Assembly (NCBI GenBank): GCA_003117195.1
Contig: BDSI01000003.1
Coordinates: forward strand, 1 to 64,000
DNA length: 64,000 nucleotides
Direction of reading: 5' to 3'
Source: Eudorina sp. 2006-703-Eu-15
Taxonomy: Eukaryota; Chlorophyta; Chlorophyceae; Chlamydomonadales; Volvocaceae
The notes under the pieces were generated by a model. The model had not been told where the DNA came from. It searched no databases and was given only the letters and a program-made list of their open reading frames with translations. This document shows, piece after piece, positions 38,045 to 51,500 of this stretch (positions are counted from its first letter, which is position 1; the number at the start of each line of letters is the position of its first letter). A program made the position numbers and the translations under genes.

Positions 38045-39550
38045 AGATGGCGATACCGGCAATGAGGAGGATGACGGCGCGCCTCTCTCGCCGTCGTCGG
38101 CCGCTGCATGGCCGGGCGAGCTTCGCATGGACGACATTGAGGATATAGCCCCGCAGGACTTCCCACGAGGCGCGCCTGGCGCCGCCGCTGCCGCCGCCGC
38201 CGGGAATAGAGGCGCCAGGCATCGTCGCGAGGACAGAGGTGACGGAGGTAGCGCCCCCGGCGCGGGTGCGGCCGTCGGCACCGGCGCTGCCGCCAACGGG
38301 GCCGTACGGCACCACGACGGCGACGGCGGGGCGCACCTTGGCCGGATCGCGCCCACGACGGGTGTGCCTCAGCTGCACAGCGGCACCGCGGCACCGCCCT
38401 CTCCGAGCGGTGCGATGGGTGACGACGACGTTGACGTCATTGTCGTACCAGAGTCGCCGCTGGGCTCAGGTGCCAGTCCCGAGGTGAGCGCCGAAGCACA
38501 CGCTGGGGTGGGACGGGGTCCGAGCGGGGCAGGGCCGGTATCCGTTGACCGTTGGGACGAGCTACATGACCCGGGGGGCGCGCGGGCGCGGGCCCACGTT
38601 TGCCCTTCCAACGCCGGGCCGTACGACACCCGGTGCGAAGCGTATCATGGCGCGTCGGTCGTCGCACAGGCCGCTGCTGACGATGGACGCGTGCGCCGTG
38701 CGGCGGGGTCCTGGCAGCAGCCAACGAGGGGGGATCGGCTTGCCCCGGCGGCAGCAGCGGCGCAGGGCGCCGTACCAACGGCGCTCGGACCTGCTCTGGC
38801 GGCGGCCGCTGACAGTGGGCGTTTGCCCGGTGGCGGCGGCGGGGGCGGCGGCGGGCGCGGCGGGGACGGCGGCGCAGCGTCTCATCCCGGCGCCGACACG
38901 GATCCGATCACCGACGACGAGGCCGGAGACGACAACGGCTTGGGCCGCGCGTTCAAGCGTCGCCGTGTGGAAGTCGGCAACGCGGGGACGGAAAGGTGGT
39001 CACCTGCTGCCGCCCGCACTCCCCCTCCGGGGCAGCGGAGAGCAGGCGCGCGGACCGGCGCAGCCGGCGACGTGCAGGCGGGTCAAGATGACGGTGGTGG
39101 CGGTGGCGGCGGCGGCGGAAGCGGGATGCCACGGCTCGTCCGCGCGTCGTACAGTCCGCTCAGCACGCCGTACGGCACGCAATTGGGTTCGCCGGCAGGC
39201 CAGCTTGCCGGGCGAGTGAACCCGCTGCCGCTGTCACCCGTACAGGCTGTACGATTGGCGTCGCCGCCACAACCGAAACACCACCCGCCAGACGCCAGGA
39301 GTCCCTTCGCTGCTGCCGCCCACGCTGCGGGCCCCGCTGCAGAGGCGGGGGGCGCGATTTCTGACGACGACGATACTGCGGTGGGGTTCGCGCGGCGGGG
39401 CTTCAGCGGCGTCGCGTGGGGCAGCCCGGGCCTGTTCCCCATTCCCGCCGTCGAGACGGCCTGGGACAGACTCCTGCAGCAGCAGCCCGTGCAGCTACAG
39501 CCTCGCGAGCACGAAGTTGCCATGCAGCTGCCGCAACAGCAGTTGCCGCC

Positions 39551-39598
<48 letters not shown>

Positions 39599-42500
39599 AC
39601 AGCAGCAGTTCCAGCACCTGCAGCACCAGGAGCGGCATCTCCCACAGCAGCAGCAGACGGAGGCGCCCGACGGGGCCGCAGCCGCCCAGGCCGCAAACCC
39701 GGATCTCCGCGGCCGCGGCGGCAGGATCCCGCAGTACGACGGAGGCCAAGACAGTTACAGCGACGGCGACGGTGGCGACGGTGATAGCAGCGACGACGGC
39801 GGCGATGGCGGCGGCGGCGGCCTGGGTGATGATACTGGGGGAGATGAGGATCATGATGATCAGGACGGCGAGGAGGAGGAGGAGGAGGAGGATCGTAGTA
39901 GATGTCGTTCCGGCGACGAGGTGGCGGAGGACGTGGAAGGGCATAACAGAAGCGGCGGTGGCGGCGGCGGCGGCAGGAGTTGCGGTGCGCATGACGTGGA
40001 GGATGGGCCGCAGCGCGGCGGCGGCAGGGCGGCCGCAGGCGGAGAGAGGACAGCAGGCGATGCGCCGGCGTCCGCCGCTGCCGCGGGTCGTCTCTGCTGG
40101 CACCGCCAACGCCGGGCCCCATCCGCCGCGTCGGGCAGCCTGGCGCGTCGTACAGCAGCCCTCCGCCGTCATGTGGCCCAGGTCGCCGCGGCTGCTACTG
40201 CCGCTGCTACTGCGACTGCCGCTGGTGCGCGTGTGGATGAAGCACCCCCGGCTGCAGCCGCTGTTGGTCCTTCCCATGCCGCTGCTGCGCCCGGTGCGAC
40301 TGTGACAGCCGTGGGCGCTGCGGCAACAACGGCGGCAGCGGCGACTGTGGTCGCGTACCGGCGTGCCGGCACCGTCCCTCGGGTGCGGCGCGCAGCCTCG
40401 CCGGCCGCGCTCGCGCCGCCACCGTCGCAACCACCGTCACATCCACCGTCGCAGGCGCCGCTGTCCTGTCCCACCGTCGCCCGCACCGCCTCCGGCGGCG
40501 GCGCTGCCGCCGCCGCCGGTGCAGGCACCACGGGGCCGATGATGCGACGGGTGGTTTCGGGGCTGTTCCGCCCCGGGGCCCGGCGAGCCAGTCAGAGCGG
40601 CGCACGGCCGCCTGACGGCGACGGCACGACGTCCAGTCAGCGGGACCGGGTGGAGGCGGGACTTGTCTGGCTGGTTCCACCACCGACTGCATCCTCCACG
40701 CCCTCCGCCACACCCACACCCGCACCGTCGCCGGTGACGAGCACAGGCGTCCCCACGGCCAACGGTCCGCTAGCGGATCCCGAGCAGGGTGGGTGGCGGC
40801 GGCAGGAGGGCGTTGGCACCGGTGGTGAGGTGGTGCAGCGGAGAGCGATGTCGGGAATGACGGAGGCCGACGCAGAGGCTGAGGCACAGGCGGAGATACA
40901 GGCGGAGCCGATAGCCGAGGCAGAGGCCGACGCAGAGGCGGAGGCAGAGGCGGAGGCTTTGGATGCTGACATGGCAGCCACCGACGATGGCGACGCGGCT
41001 GCGATGGCGGGGGCCCCTGCTCCATCACCCGGCGGCGCACTGGGGACCCAGGTCACCCCGCGGGGCGGTCCAGCCACGCAGCCGCCCCTCACGGCGCCAG
41101 CGCCACCGCCGCCAGCGCAGACGCCGACAGCACCGGCGGACGGGATGCGACGTGGGAGCCCTCCGCCTGCGTCGCCGCTGTGGGCGGTGCTGTTTGAGGA
41201 GGAGGGCGAGGGCGGCGGTGGCGGTGCGGGCGGCGAGCATGGCAGTGGCGGCGGGGAAGGAGGCGGCAGGGACGCGGTTGGCGGCGATGTTGAGCTCGCG
41301 GACCAAGGGTATGGAGGTCGACTAGGTCACTGCATTGGCCAGCCGTCCGAAGACGATGGCAACGGCACTGATGATTGTGGCGGTGGAGATGGTGGTGATG
41401 GTGGTGGCGGTGGAGATGATGGCGGTGGTGGTAGCGCCAACGCAGACGAGACGCGGCGCTGGATATGTCCTGTAGATGGCCCTGGATCTGGCGGCGGAGC
41501 CGCTGGCGGCAGCGACGAGTGCGCAGCCGAGGAGGAGGAGGAGGAGAAGGAGGAGGAGGAGGAGCCGGCGCACCTGCGGGGTGAGGACGGCCCGGTGCAG
41601 GGCGGTGCTGGTGCTGACGACGCTGACGCCACAGATGCTGTCGTCGCAGACTTCGGCGACGGCGAGGACGTCGACGTCGACGACTGGCGACAACGACAAC
41701 GGTACGAAGGCCAGTTGTGTCGCCGTGCAGCCATGGGACTGACTGCAGCCGGGTCACCTGCCGTACAACACCTGGCGGTTGAGGGGGCCTGCGCGGAGCT
41801 GCCGGCCTCTAGGCAGGTGCCGGGCGCGCTGGCGCCCGGCGGCGCGCAGGTTGCGGAGACCCCGTCGCCACTGACCCACGGGTCACCGCTGTTGCTGTCG
41901 CAATGGCGGGCTTCGCCTGGCGAGCAAGCTGGGGCCGCCGCCGGCCGCTGCGGGCCGTCCGGGACGCCGCTGCCGACCTTCATCCTGCCGCTGCCGCTGT
42001 CGCCCGCGTCCGCGTCCACGCCGCACGCGGGGCCGGCGGCGACGCGTGTGACCTCATGCCGTGCCGCCGACGGCGCCAGTTCTGGCGTCGGGAGCGCCGC
42101 GGAGGGGCGTTCCGTGGGCGCCGAGTCGCAGCGTCGCAACCATGGCAGCGCCGGTGGGACCGACAACAGTGCGGCCCGTGCCGGCGCGTTAGCCGCTGGT
42201 GCCGGAGAGGCCCAAACGGACCCGGCGCTGCAGGCCCCAGCTGCAGCTGTTGACGTCCCCAGTGACGCGGCTGTCACCCCCACGGCAGCTGCTGAGGAGC
42301 CGCCGCCGGAAGGAGGCAACCTCGGTGCGGACGCCGCCGCTGCTCCTGCGGGAACTCCCGCTGACACCGCCGCCGCCGCCGCCGGCGCCGCGGCCGCCAG
42401 CGCAGGCGACGGCTGCGGAGGCGGCGGCGGTGGCTGGCCTGTCGCGAATCGGGACGCGCCGGAGGACGGAGGCCTGGCGGATGAGGAGTATCCGCCCACG

Positions 42501-45500
42501 CAGCCGCTGGAGGCGCTGTCGCCCCTGCGCGGGGCAGCCGCCGCCGGTCATGACGCGGCCACGGACCTGGCACTGCCGGCGGCGGGGCCGCCGCTGCAGC
42601 AGCCGCCATCGCAGCGTCTCTTCTTCATTAGCGGCACGGCGTTCCGGCCGCCGCCGTCGCCGAGGGCGCCGCCGCCGCTGCCAACGCGCGACTTCAGCGG
42701 AGGCGCTTGGGTTGCCCGGGCCCGCTTCCAGCGTGAACCGGCTGAGAGGCCCGAGGTCGGGGGCCAGTCGGACGCAGCCGCGAACGGCCTCCGCCCCGGC
42801 TTTGGTGGTGAGGTCCCACACGGCGAGTACGGCATCGGTGACGTTCTGGCGACCCTGCCCATCCCCAGTCCCATGGGTCAGTCGCCATCGACTGACCAGC
42901 AGCCGATGTCAAGCCCTGGTCACGCAGTAGCAGCCGCCGCGCCGCCGGCTGCACCGTCACCGGGGCTAAATCGGGGAGCTACGGCCACAGCTACAGCCGG
43001 GTGGCGCGCTTTCGCCCTCAGAGCGCACCCGCCGGGAACCGCTTACCTGAGGTACCCGGCTGCAGAGGTGGGCCGCGGCTATCATCCGGATTTTGGTGCC
43101 TGGCCATTGCCTACTCAGGCGCTGGAGCAGCCGCAGGTGGCGGGGCTCGGCGCTGCTGCTGCTGCTGCTACAGCCGCGGCGACGACGCAGATCGTCACGA
43201 CGGAGGCAGCAGCGCCTGGCTGCAGGCTTGGGTTCCACGGTGGTGGCGACGCGGGCAGGGGGCACCAATCGTGTAACCATGCGGGCGACGACGATGCCGC
43301 CGCTGCTGCTGCCGTCGCCGCCGCCGCCGCCGCCGGCGGGGGACCCAATGTATCGTTGTACGGCACGTCGCTGGCTGTTGAGGACCCTGCCAGCCTGGCA
43401 CCGACGGTGCCAGTCGCCGCAGCGGCGGCGGCGCCGCCGCCGCGGCCACGCGGCGCCTCCGTACAAGGTGCTGCACGCACGGTCACCGAGACGATGGCCG
43501 CGACGGTGCCCCTGGAGCCCGTGAGGGCGGTGTCGAGTGGCGGGGCGCTGGCGGAGCCAGCGGTGGAAAGGGGGCGCAACACAAGCGCGGCGACCCGGCC
43601 GTCAAGCAGTGCGGCGACCGGGGGCTTGGGCTCGGCAGCGGAGTCGGCAGGGCCTGAGGCATTACCCCCGCCGCGGCGACGCCTCGCTGTCAACACACGG
43701 CCGCCTCCGCCGCCGCCGCCGCCTCAGCTTGCCGCTGCGTCTGCGTCTGCGGCTGCACCGACAGAGCCGAACTCGCAGCCGAAGACGTGCGGCTGGGTCA
43801 CACCAGCCGGCGCCGTTGCCCCCCCCGCCGCAGGAGGAGCCGCCCCGGGGTCACACCGACAGACCGGAGCAGGTCCTTCTTCGTCCCCCGAAGATGACGA
43901 TACCTTTGCGACCCCAGCGGATGCCGCCCTGCCCCCGCCTCGCCTGTCTGCGCCCTGCACTGACATGGTACCTGCCACAGCGCAGACCCGCGGGTCAGAG
44001 CGAACCCCGCGTGGCATGGGTTACAGCCCGGCTGCGGCGCTGCGTGGCCAGCGACCCATGGGCCAGGCAGGCCACCTGCGATGGTCTCCGGGGGACAGCG
44101 ACGGCGGACGCGACGCGGAGGCTATAGCTGTGGCTGTAGCTGCGGCAGTAACTACGGCAGCGCCAGCGGCGGTTGAGGCCAACACGGAGCCTGGGGCTCC
44201 AAGCGCTGCGGCTGCAGCTCCTGACGACGTCAACGCCGTCTCCACGGCGCACGGCTGCGTGCCCGCGTTGGGTACTGAAGCTGCTGCTACTGCTACAACC
44301 ACAGGGGGCGCAGCTATAGCCGTCGCGGATGCGGCGGCAGCAGCAGCCGCTGGCAGTGCATCGCGCGCTACGGCGCCCGCTGACAACCGCTCGCCGACAA
44401 CGTTCGTTGCTGCTACTGCTACAGCCAGCGGAGGCACCCGTTCGCCCGCCGCCCACTCGCCGGGTGGGGACAGCGGCCCAGGGTCCGTGCTACAGCTGCA
44501 GACCGAAAGCCAGCTACGTGACACATGGGGGCAGCAGCAACCGTTATCGGGGCGACCCCAGCACCCGCAGCCGCAGCGACAGGGCTGCCGTGGACCCGAC
44601 GCGCCCCGTCATGGGCCGCACCCATCACACCTGTCTCAGCCGGGGCTGAATCAAAGCGGGGAGCAGGGCTCGGGAGAGGGAGAGGGAGAGGGAGAGAGAC
44701 AGGATCGGGGGCCGACGAGGGACGGAGAGGGCGGGCTTGTCCAGCGGCAGGTGGAGGAGGCGCGACAGGAGCAACAGCAGGAGGTGGCGCAGGAAGAGGA
44801 GGAGCAGCAGCAGCAGCAGGGCGGGCCGGCCCACTCGGAGCCGCGACAGGGCTCGCACGGGGGCTCCGCGGGGCGGGACCTGGAGGCGAGAGGCCCCACG
44901 CATCGTGCGCAGGAGCAGCAGCAGGCACCACCTCCACCACCGTCGCCGCTCCGGACGCTTCCCGGTGTACAGCACGTCTCGGCCAAGGACGGTGGCGGCG
45001 GCGGCGGTGGCGGCGGCGACGGCGGTGGCGGCGGCGGAGGAGGAGCAGGAGGAAGCGCGCTTGGCGGGAGGCGCAGTCCCTGCGGTGCTGGCGGCCCTCC
45101 GGAGGGCGGCAGAGGTGCCACTCCCGCGGGGCAGGATCAGGAGGAGGGTCACGGCCAGGACCTCGGAAGCCCGCCAGTTGGGATGAGCCGACGCGTGGGT
45201 CCTCCGGGAACCGTCAGCCGGAGCGGCACCCTCAGCGGGTCGCCGACCTCGCCGTTGTGCGCCCAGCGCCCGCCGCCGACCCACGGGTCAGGCGGCTCGA
45301 CCCCGCGTACCTCTCCCGCCCAGCGCCAGCCCTCGCCTCCGTCCGACTCGCGACAGGCGGAGCCGCCGGGCCTGGCGGCGCTGTACGGCGATGCCAGGGC
45401 CGCTGCAGCAGCTGCGGCCTGGACGCCGGTACTCGCCCAACCTGGAGCAGACCGTCCGCCCGGGATGGAGGGAGCCGGGGCAATGGGCGGCGCGGCCGCA

Positions 45501-48500
45501 GCGGCGGCAGCCGCCCTGGCCGCGACGGTACGGAAACGGGTTACTGAAGCTGGCGGCGGGGCGCAGTACGCCGGTCGTAGTCACGCCGCGGCTGTTGTGC
45601 ACGTGACAACGCCGGCGGCGGCGGCCGGGAGGAGGGCCGTTGCCGATGGGGCCAGAGCCGCCGCCGCCGATGGCGGAGGCCGTCGGGACGATGACGGGAC
45701 AGCGGGCCGCACAAAGCGGCGGCGAAGCGACGGAGATAGCGGAGGGGATGGTGGCCACGGTGGAGGAGGTGGTGGCGACGGTGACGGTGACGGTGACGGC
45801 GGCGGCTCCCCCAGCGGCGGCTCCCCCAGCGGCCGACGCAGCGGCCTGGTTTGCCTGCGGCCCCGGAACCGGCCGCCGCCGCCACAGGCACTCCTGGAGG
45901 ACAGGCAGTGGTACGACAGACAGCTTCTGCCCATCGTGCACATGGTACGGCACGCTTGACGCCGGCGTAGGTGCCCTCGTTGCCCCCAAACCGTGAGGGT
46001 CTTGTACGGCCGAAGGCATGGGGATGCTGCAGTCCGCGGCTGGCCCCCCCGGGGTAACAGTCACCCGAGCGCCAAAGGTTCCTTCCGTTCCGTCCGGGTT
46101 CCCCTGCCGGCGTCCCCTTCAGCCCTCTCTTGCCCTTCTCGCTTCCCTCCTCCCCTCCCTCCCGCCCGCCCGCTCATGCCGGCAGGACCCCTTCTACTCC
46201 GACCCGGCGGACGTGCCGCCGCGACCCGTCACCTTCGCAAGCAGGTGGCCGCGCACCTTCCTGCAGCTACCCGGATCCGACATCTGGATTATGCTCCCCA
46301 TGTTTGAGCCTTTGTACAACAGCGCTGTTGCGCAAAATGCTCCGAACGTTCTCAAAGCGTAGATGTACTCGGCATCCCGGGCCGCTGTGGTTGGTACTGG
46401 AGCAGACTACGGGCTTGTGAGCAGACTCCATTCATCGGGGTTACTTTTTGCCTTTAGCGCCATCGGGGTTACGCCTCACATCATGCCGTGCACGCCGTAC
46501 ACGCAGGGAGTTCCGGGTGCCCGCTTGGGAGGACGTGCCGCACTTCAGCCGGGGGCCGGCGGCAGCGCAGCCGCTGGCGCGGTTGAAGGCAGCTGCCGCC
46601 GCGGCGACGCCCGCCGCCGCCGCCGCGCTGCGACCGGAACACGTCAACCGACTCGGCTACGGGCGCATCCGCGGCGTCGCGCTGGTCCCGGCGTTGCCGC
46701 CGCCGCCGCCCGCGGAGGTCAACGCGTGGGCGGAGCGGCAGCGACCCCGAGCCAGGGCCGCAAGGCGCGGCGGCGGCGGCGGCGGCAACCCAGTGCCGAT
46801 GGACATGGACCCAAACACCGGCCAGCTGGTGCCAGCGGTGGCGGCGGGCGGGGCCGAATCCGAGCGACGTCAGCTCCGTGCCGTACGAGACAGCAGCGGC
46901 GGCGGTGGCAACATCGCCGGCGTCGGCGACGTGCCGCTCGTCCTCAGCAGTGACCTGGCGGAGAGCCTCCTGGGGACGCCGTCGCTGGCGGGCTTGGGGT
47001 CCTCCGCCGCCAGCGGCGGCGACGCCCCCGCTGGCGGCGGCGTTGGCGGCGGCGCGGACAGCGCTGGGACGGCAAGCAGTGATGGCGACGAGAGCGGCAG
47101 CAGCGGCGGCGACGGCGACGGGAGCCCGGGGCTGGCAGAGGCGCCGCCATCGCCCAAGTACGACGATCGTACATGCTTCTTGGGTGTCGTGGCGCTGGGT
47201 GCAGCAGCCGCTACAACCGGTGGACTGACGGTACGGCGCCGTCGGGGCAAGCGGCGGCGGCTGCGGCAGCGTGAGGTAGGGCGGCATGTCGGTAGCCAGA
47301 CTGGGTTTGGCGGCGGCGGAGGCGACGCCGCCGCAGGCGTAGGCGGCGGCAGCCAGGCGGCGAAGCGCAGCCGCCACCGCCGCCGCTTGGCGACGCAGCT
47401 TCATGGGCTTGACGCCGTCGACAGCGGCCACGGCGACGGCGATGTCACATCGGACTCGTACGACAGCGACGGAGGCGACGACGCACAGTACGACGTGGGC
47501 GGCGTGCCTTTCGGCAGTCTATCAGCTGACTCGCCGGACAAGGACAAGGGACGTGACGATGAAGCGCGTCGACGCCTGCGGCGGCGGCGGGACGGCCGCC
47601 GTCGCCAGCGGCGGCCCTGTCATGACAGTCAAACAGCGGCGCAGCCAGTAGAGCTGTCGCCATCGCGGGATCCCTCAGGAAATGCCGGTGGTGGTGCGGC
47701 GGAGCCGTCGCCAATCCAGACACCGGGGGCCGGCGGCGGCGCCGCCGCCGCCGCCGCATTGCGCCGGCGCGCCGCCATGACCGCCACCCCGGCGCCGTTT
47801 GCAGCATTCAGCATGGCGGCGGCCGCCGCGGCGGGTGCCGCAGGCGCCGGCGGCCCTTCGAGGCCGGCCTCCAAAGCCGGTCACAGCGGCGCCGCCGCGA
47901 CCGGAACTGGAGGCGAGGGCGCCAAGCTGCATCCCTCTGTCGCGCCCCGAGCCGCCCTCGACTTCTCCGCCGCCGGCAATGCTGCGGCTGCCCCCGCGTC
48001 CCTGCCTGGCTCACTGCCCGCCTCGTTGCCGCCGCTGCCACCCCGCCCGCCGCCGCCACCGCAGCCCCCGCTGCAGCCGCATCCTCTACCTCCCGCTGCA
48101 GCACGGGCGGCGGGGCCGGGTGCCGCTGCTGCTGCTGCTGCTGCTGCGGCGGCGGTGGTGGTACCTGCCAGCACCCCCGCACCTCAGCCCACTGTCTTCC
48201 TGGGCACCGCCACACTTCGCACACCCGGAGCGGGGACCGCCACCGGGCAGCCGCCCGTGTCGATGCTGTCGCCGCTGCGACCCGCGGGTCAGGCGCCCTC
48301 CGGGCCGACGCCGCCCAGCCAGCGGGGCTTCCGTCGCAAGGTACGCCAAATGCACCCCGGGGGTGAGGAGAGAACTGAGTAAGTCGCCCGAGGACTGAGG
48401 ACGTCGCCCCTGGTTTGTCTACACCGCCGCGCTGCACCGCACCGCACCGCACCACACCGCACCGCACCCCTGCATGGCAACGGCTTGTCGTTGCACGTCG

Positions 48501-51500
48501 TCCCCCCTGTCGGCTGCCGCGAGGCTGCCTCTCGTGTGTCCGCCCGCCCGCCCGCAGAGCGGCGCCATCGCCAGCCGCCGCGAGTGGGTGACGGTGGCGG
48601 CGCTGGAGGTGGCGGCCTGCTGCCGGGGGACGCTGCTTTCCGACCCCAAGCACGACGCTGTCAGGTGCGGCTCATGCGGGAGGTGTTGTCCTACGTCCCA
48701 TCCTAATCCCCGACTTCAATGGATACGGTAATCAGCGGCCTACTTTGGTCAGTATGGTTAATGCAAGATGCCTCCAAGCACCGGTGCGCGCGCACCCGCA
48801 CCACTAAAAGTAGGTCCTTCGCTTGCTTCAGTCCGCTGCAGGTGCTAGCTGCGCTGGGTTTGGTCATTGCCAGCAATCACCTTGATGTCCGTCTTCGGTG
48901 CCGTGTCCTGATCGTCATCCTGACCCTTGCATTCACCCGCGTCGCCTGGTCCTATTGTGCGGCGCCGTACGTCGTACCGCCCCCTCCCCCTCCCCAGCGC
49001 CATCTGCATCTCGGTCCTGGAGGTGGGCGTGTCCGCCCCCCGGTCCTGGACCTACCCCGCCCGCATACTCATACTCGACCCCAAGGCAGCTGCAGCACCA
49101 CAAGCAACCGCAACCGCAACAGCAGCAGCAGCTGCAGCAGCAGCGCCGCCTGCGAGTGCTACAGCCGGTGAAGGGGGGCCAGCAGCTACTGCACCTCCTA
49201 CAGCGGCTGCAGCTGGGGATGGGGCAGTCGGTGCCATGGGAGCAGCAGCCGCGGGAGCACGGATCCTCGTGGACGGGGCCAATGCGGCCGCACGTTGCGG
49301 TGTCGGTGGTGGCGGCGGCGGTGCGGGTGGTGGCGGCGGCGGCGGCGGCGGCGGTGGCAGTCACGACGGCAGCTGCAGCGGCGGTGCGGCAGTGAGCAAC
49401 GGCAGTAGCGGCACCGCCGGCAGCAGCGGGCCGTTCCTCCCCCGCGGTGTGGACCTGGGCCCTATGCGGGGCACGTCTGTACGACTGGACGGCCTCAGCG
49501 GTGGCGTGTCCGTGGAGGCCTTTCCGGTGAGCTCACACAACAAGGCGAAAAAGGGGAGGGGATACCGACTACCGAGTCGCGGGTCCACCCTGGGAGGATG
49601 CCTGGTCTTGTTGGTCTTCTCCCCACAGGACCGGTATCGGCACATCGGCCAGGTGTCTAACCTCGCCCCCCAGGTGTGTCCGGGTTCGTCTTGGCCTTGC
49701 CTTACCTTCCAACACACATTATCCTGCACGCCGTGGCCTCCGTCAATGCCACGCAACCTCTCATACCCCTCTACCCTTCCCCCTGTACCAAATAATCCAG
49801 TCGAACCGTCGCTCTGGCAGCAGCGCAGTTTGAAAATGTCTACCAATTCCCTATACTCCCCTCCCCCCTCCCACCTACCCCGCGGTCACCGATTGCTCCC
49901 TGATTGCGGAACTCCTGTTTCTGTGCCTGCCAACCCTACGCCCGTCTGCGGTGTCGCCCTTCCGTACACCCGTACACCCGTACATTCTTGCATTGCTATT
50001 TCCGTCTGCCGTTTCCTGGACCCACCCTCTTTCGCCGCGTCGCCGCCGGGTTTGCGTGCTCTTTTCTTCTTTTTCTTTAATTTAACCTTTGCCTTTGCCT
50101 GCCGTTTGTCTGCCCTTTGTTGCAACTCACATCTTCCGTTCGCCTCGCTATTTCCGTCTGCCGTTTCCTGGACCCACCCTCTTTCGCCGCGTCGCCGCCG
50201 GGTTTGCGTGCTCTTTTCTTCTTTTTCTTTAATTTAACCTTTGCCTTTGCCTGCCGTTTGTCTGCCCTTTGTTGCAACTCACATCTTCCGTTCGCCTCGC
50301 CGTCCGTCCGCGTTTCGTCCCATTTGCGCAGGTGAGTACTACGTTCTCGGCAATTTGTGCTGTCTGGGGTATGGTCGCGTATTGACTCCTGTGCCACGTA
50401 TCGGTTCCCCAATCCATACCTCCCACCTACCCCGTTCCCCGGTCCCAACCCACTTGGCCGCATACCCGCCGTGCGCCGCGCGCCGCGCACCTGGCAGGAC
50501 GAGGCGGCCCTGCTGCGCGGAGCCGCCGCCGCCCTCTCCTCGCTGGACCCCGATATCCTGCTGGGCTGGGACGTGCAGCGCCACTCGCTGGGCTACCTGG
50601 CGGAGCGCGGCGCCGCGCTGGGGCTGAACCCGCCGCTGCTGCGGGCTGCAGGCAGGACCCCGGGGGTGGTGTCCATCAAGGAACGGCAGGTACGGCATGC
50701 GCGCCGTACCACGTGGTACGAGCCTGTACGGCATGTTATTCCGCTTGCGGCGCAGATGCACCGCGGCGCCTGATGATGCGTGTGTTTAATGAGAAGCCTG
50801 ACAATGTACGTGTGCGCGTGACTACCGTCTGTGGGACTTGAACTCGCAGCAAGACGAGTGGGGCGCGCTCCACGCCAGCGGCATCCACGTGACCGGCCGC
50901 GTGCTGCTCAACCTGTGGCGGGTGCTGCGCGGGGAGCTGAAGCTGGCCTCCTACAGCTTCGAGAGCTGCGCGGCGGCGGTGCTGGGGCTGAGGGTGCCCA
51001 GGGTGCGGGAGCAGCAGTTGGCGCTGTGGTTTGCGGCGGGTGAGGGACCCAGGGGCCACGTGGGGGGGTCACGGGGGGGAGGGGGTATAGGAAATGGGTA
51101 GACATCCATATTGTGTTAAAATAAACCGAGAGACACGACATAAACCGAGACATCCATATTGTGTGTGTGGGGGGGTCACGTCTCACGTGGGGGAATCACG
51201 GGGGGGCCCTACGGGTTCTGTGGGCTTGGGGACCCGGGCGGCTGGGGCGCGTAGGGATTTGGTTTGAGGAAGGCAAGGGCATGGGGGCTGATGTGCAATG
51301 CGGGGGCCGCGAAGCGGACTGGGTTGGCGTCTTGGCGCGCGGGCAGGGCGTGCTGTCGACGAAAGGGGCGGGTGAAGGGCGCCGGCCGAGGGCCTCACCG
51401 CTGCCGTCATCTTTGTCCGTCTGTCCGTCACTCACCCGTAAACCTCAGCCCCTCCCGCGTGTGAACTGCAGGCGCTGTTCCTGGCGGCCATGACCCCACC

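Noticed and set aside
35003..45300. Many long antisense ORFs opposite REV3 exon 8 (for example 36445-35003, 38378-36546)
   Set aside because: GC-rich low-complexity coding DNA leaves antisense frames open. They are shadow Pro/Arg/Ser-rich peptides without motifs.
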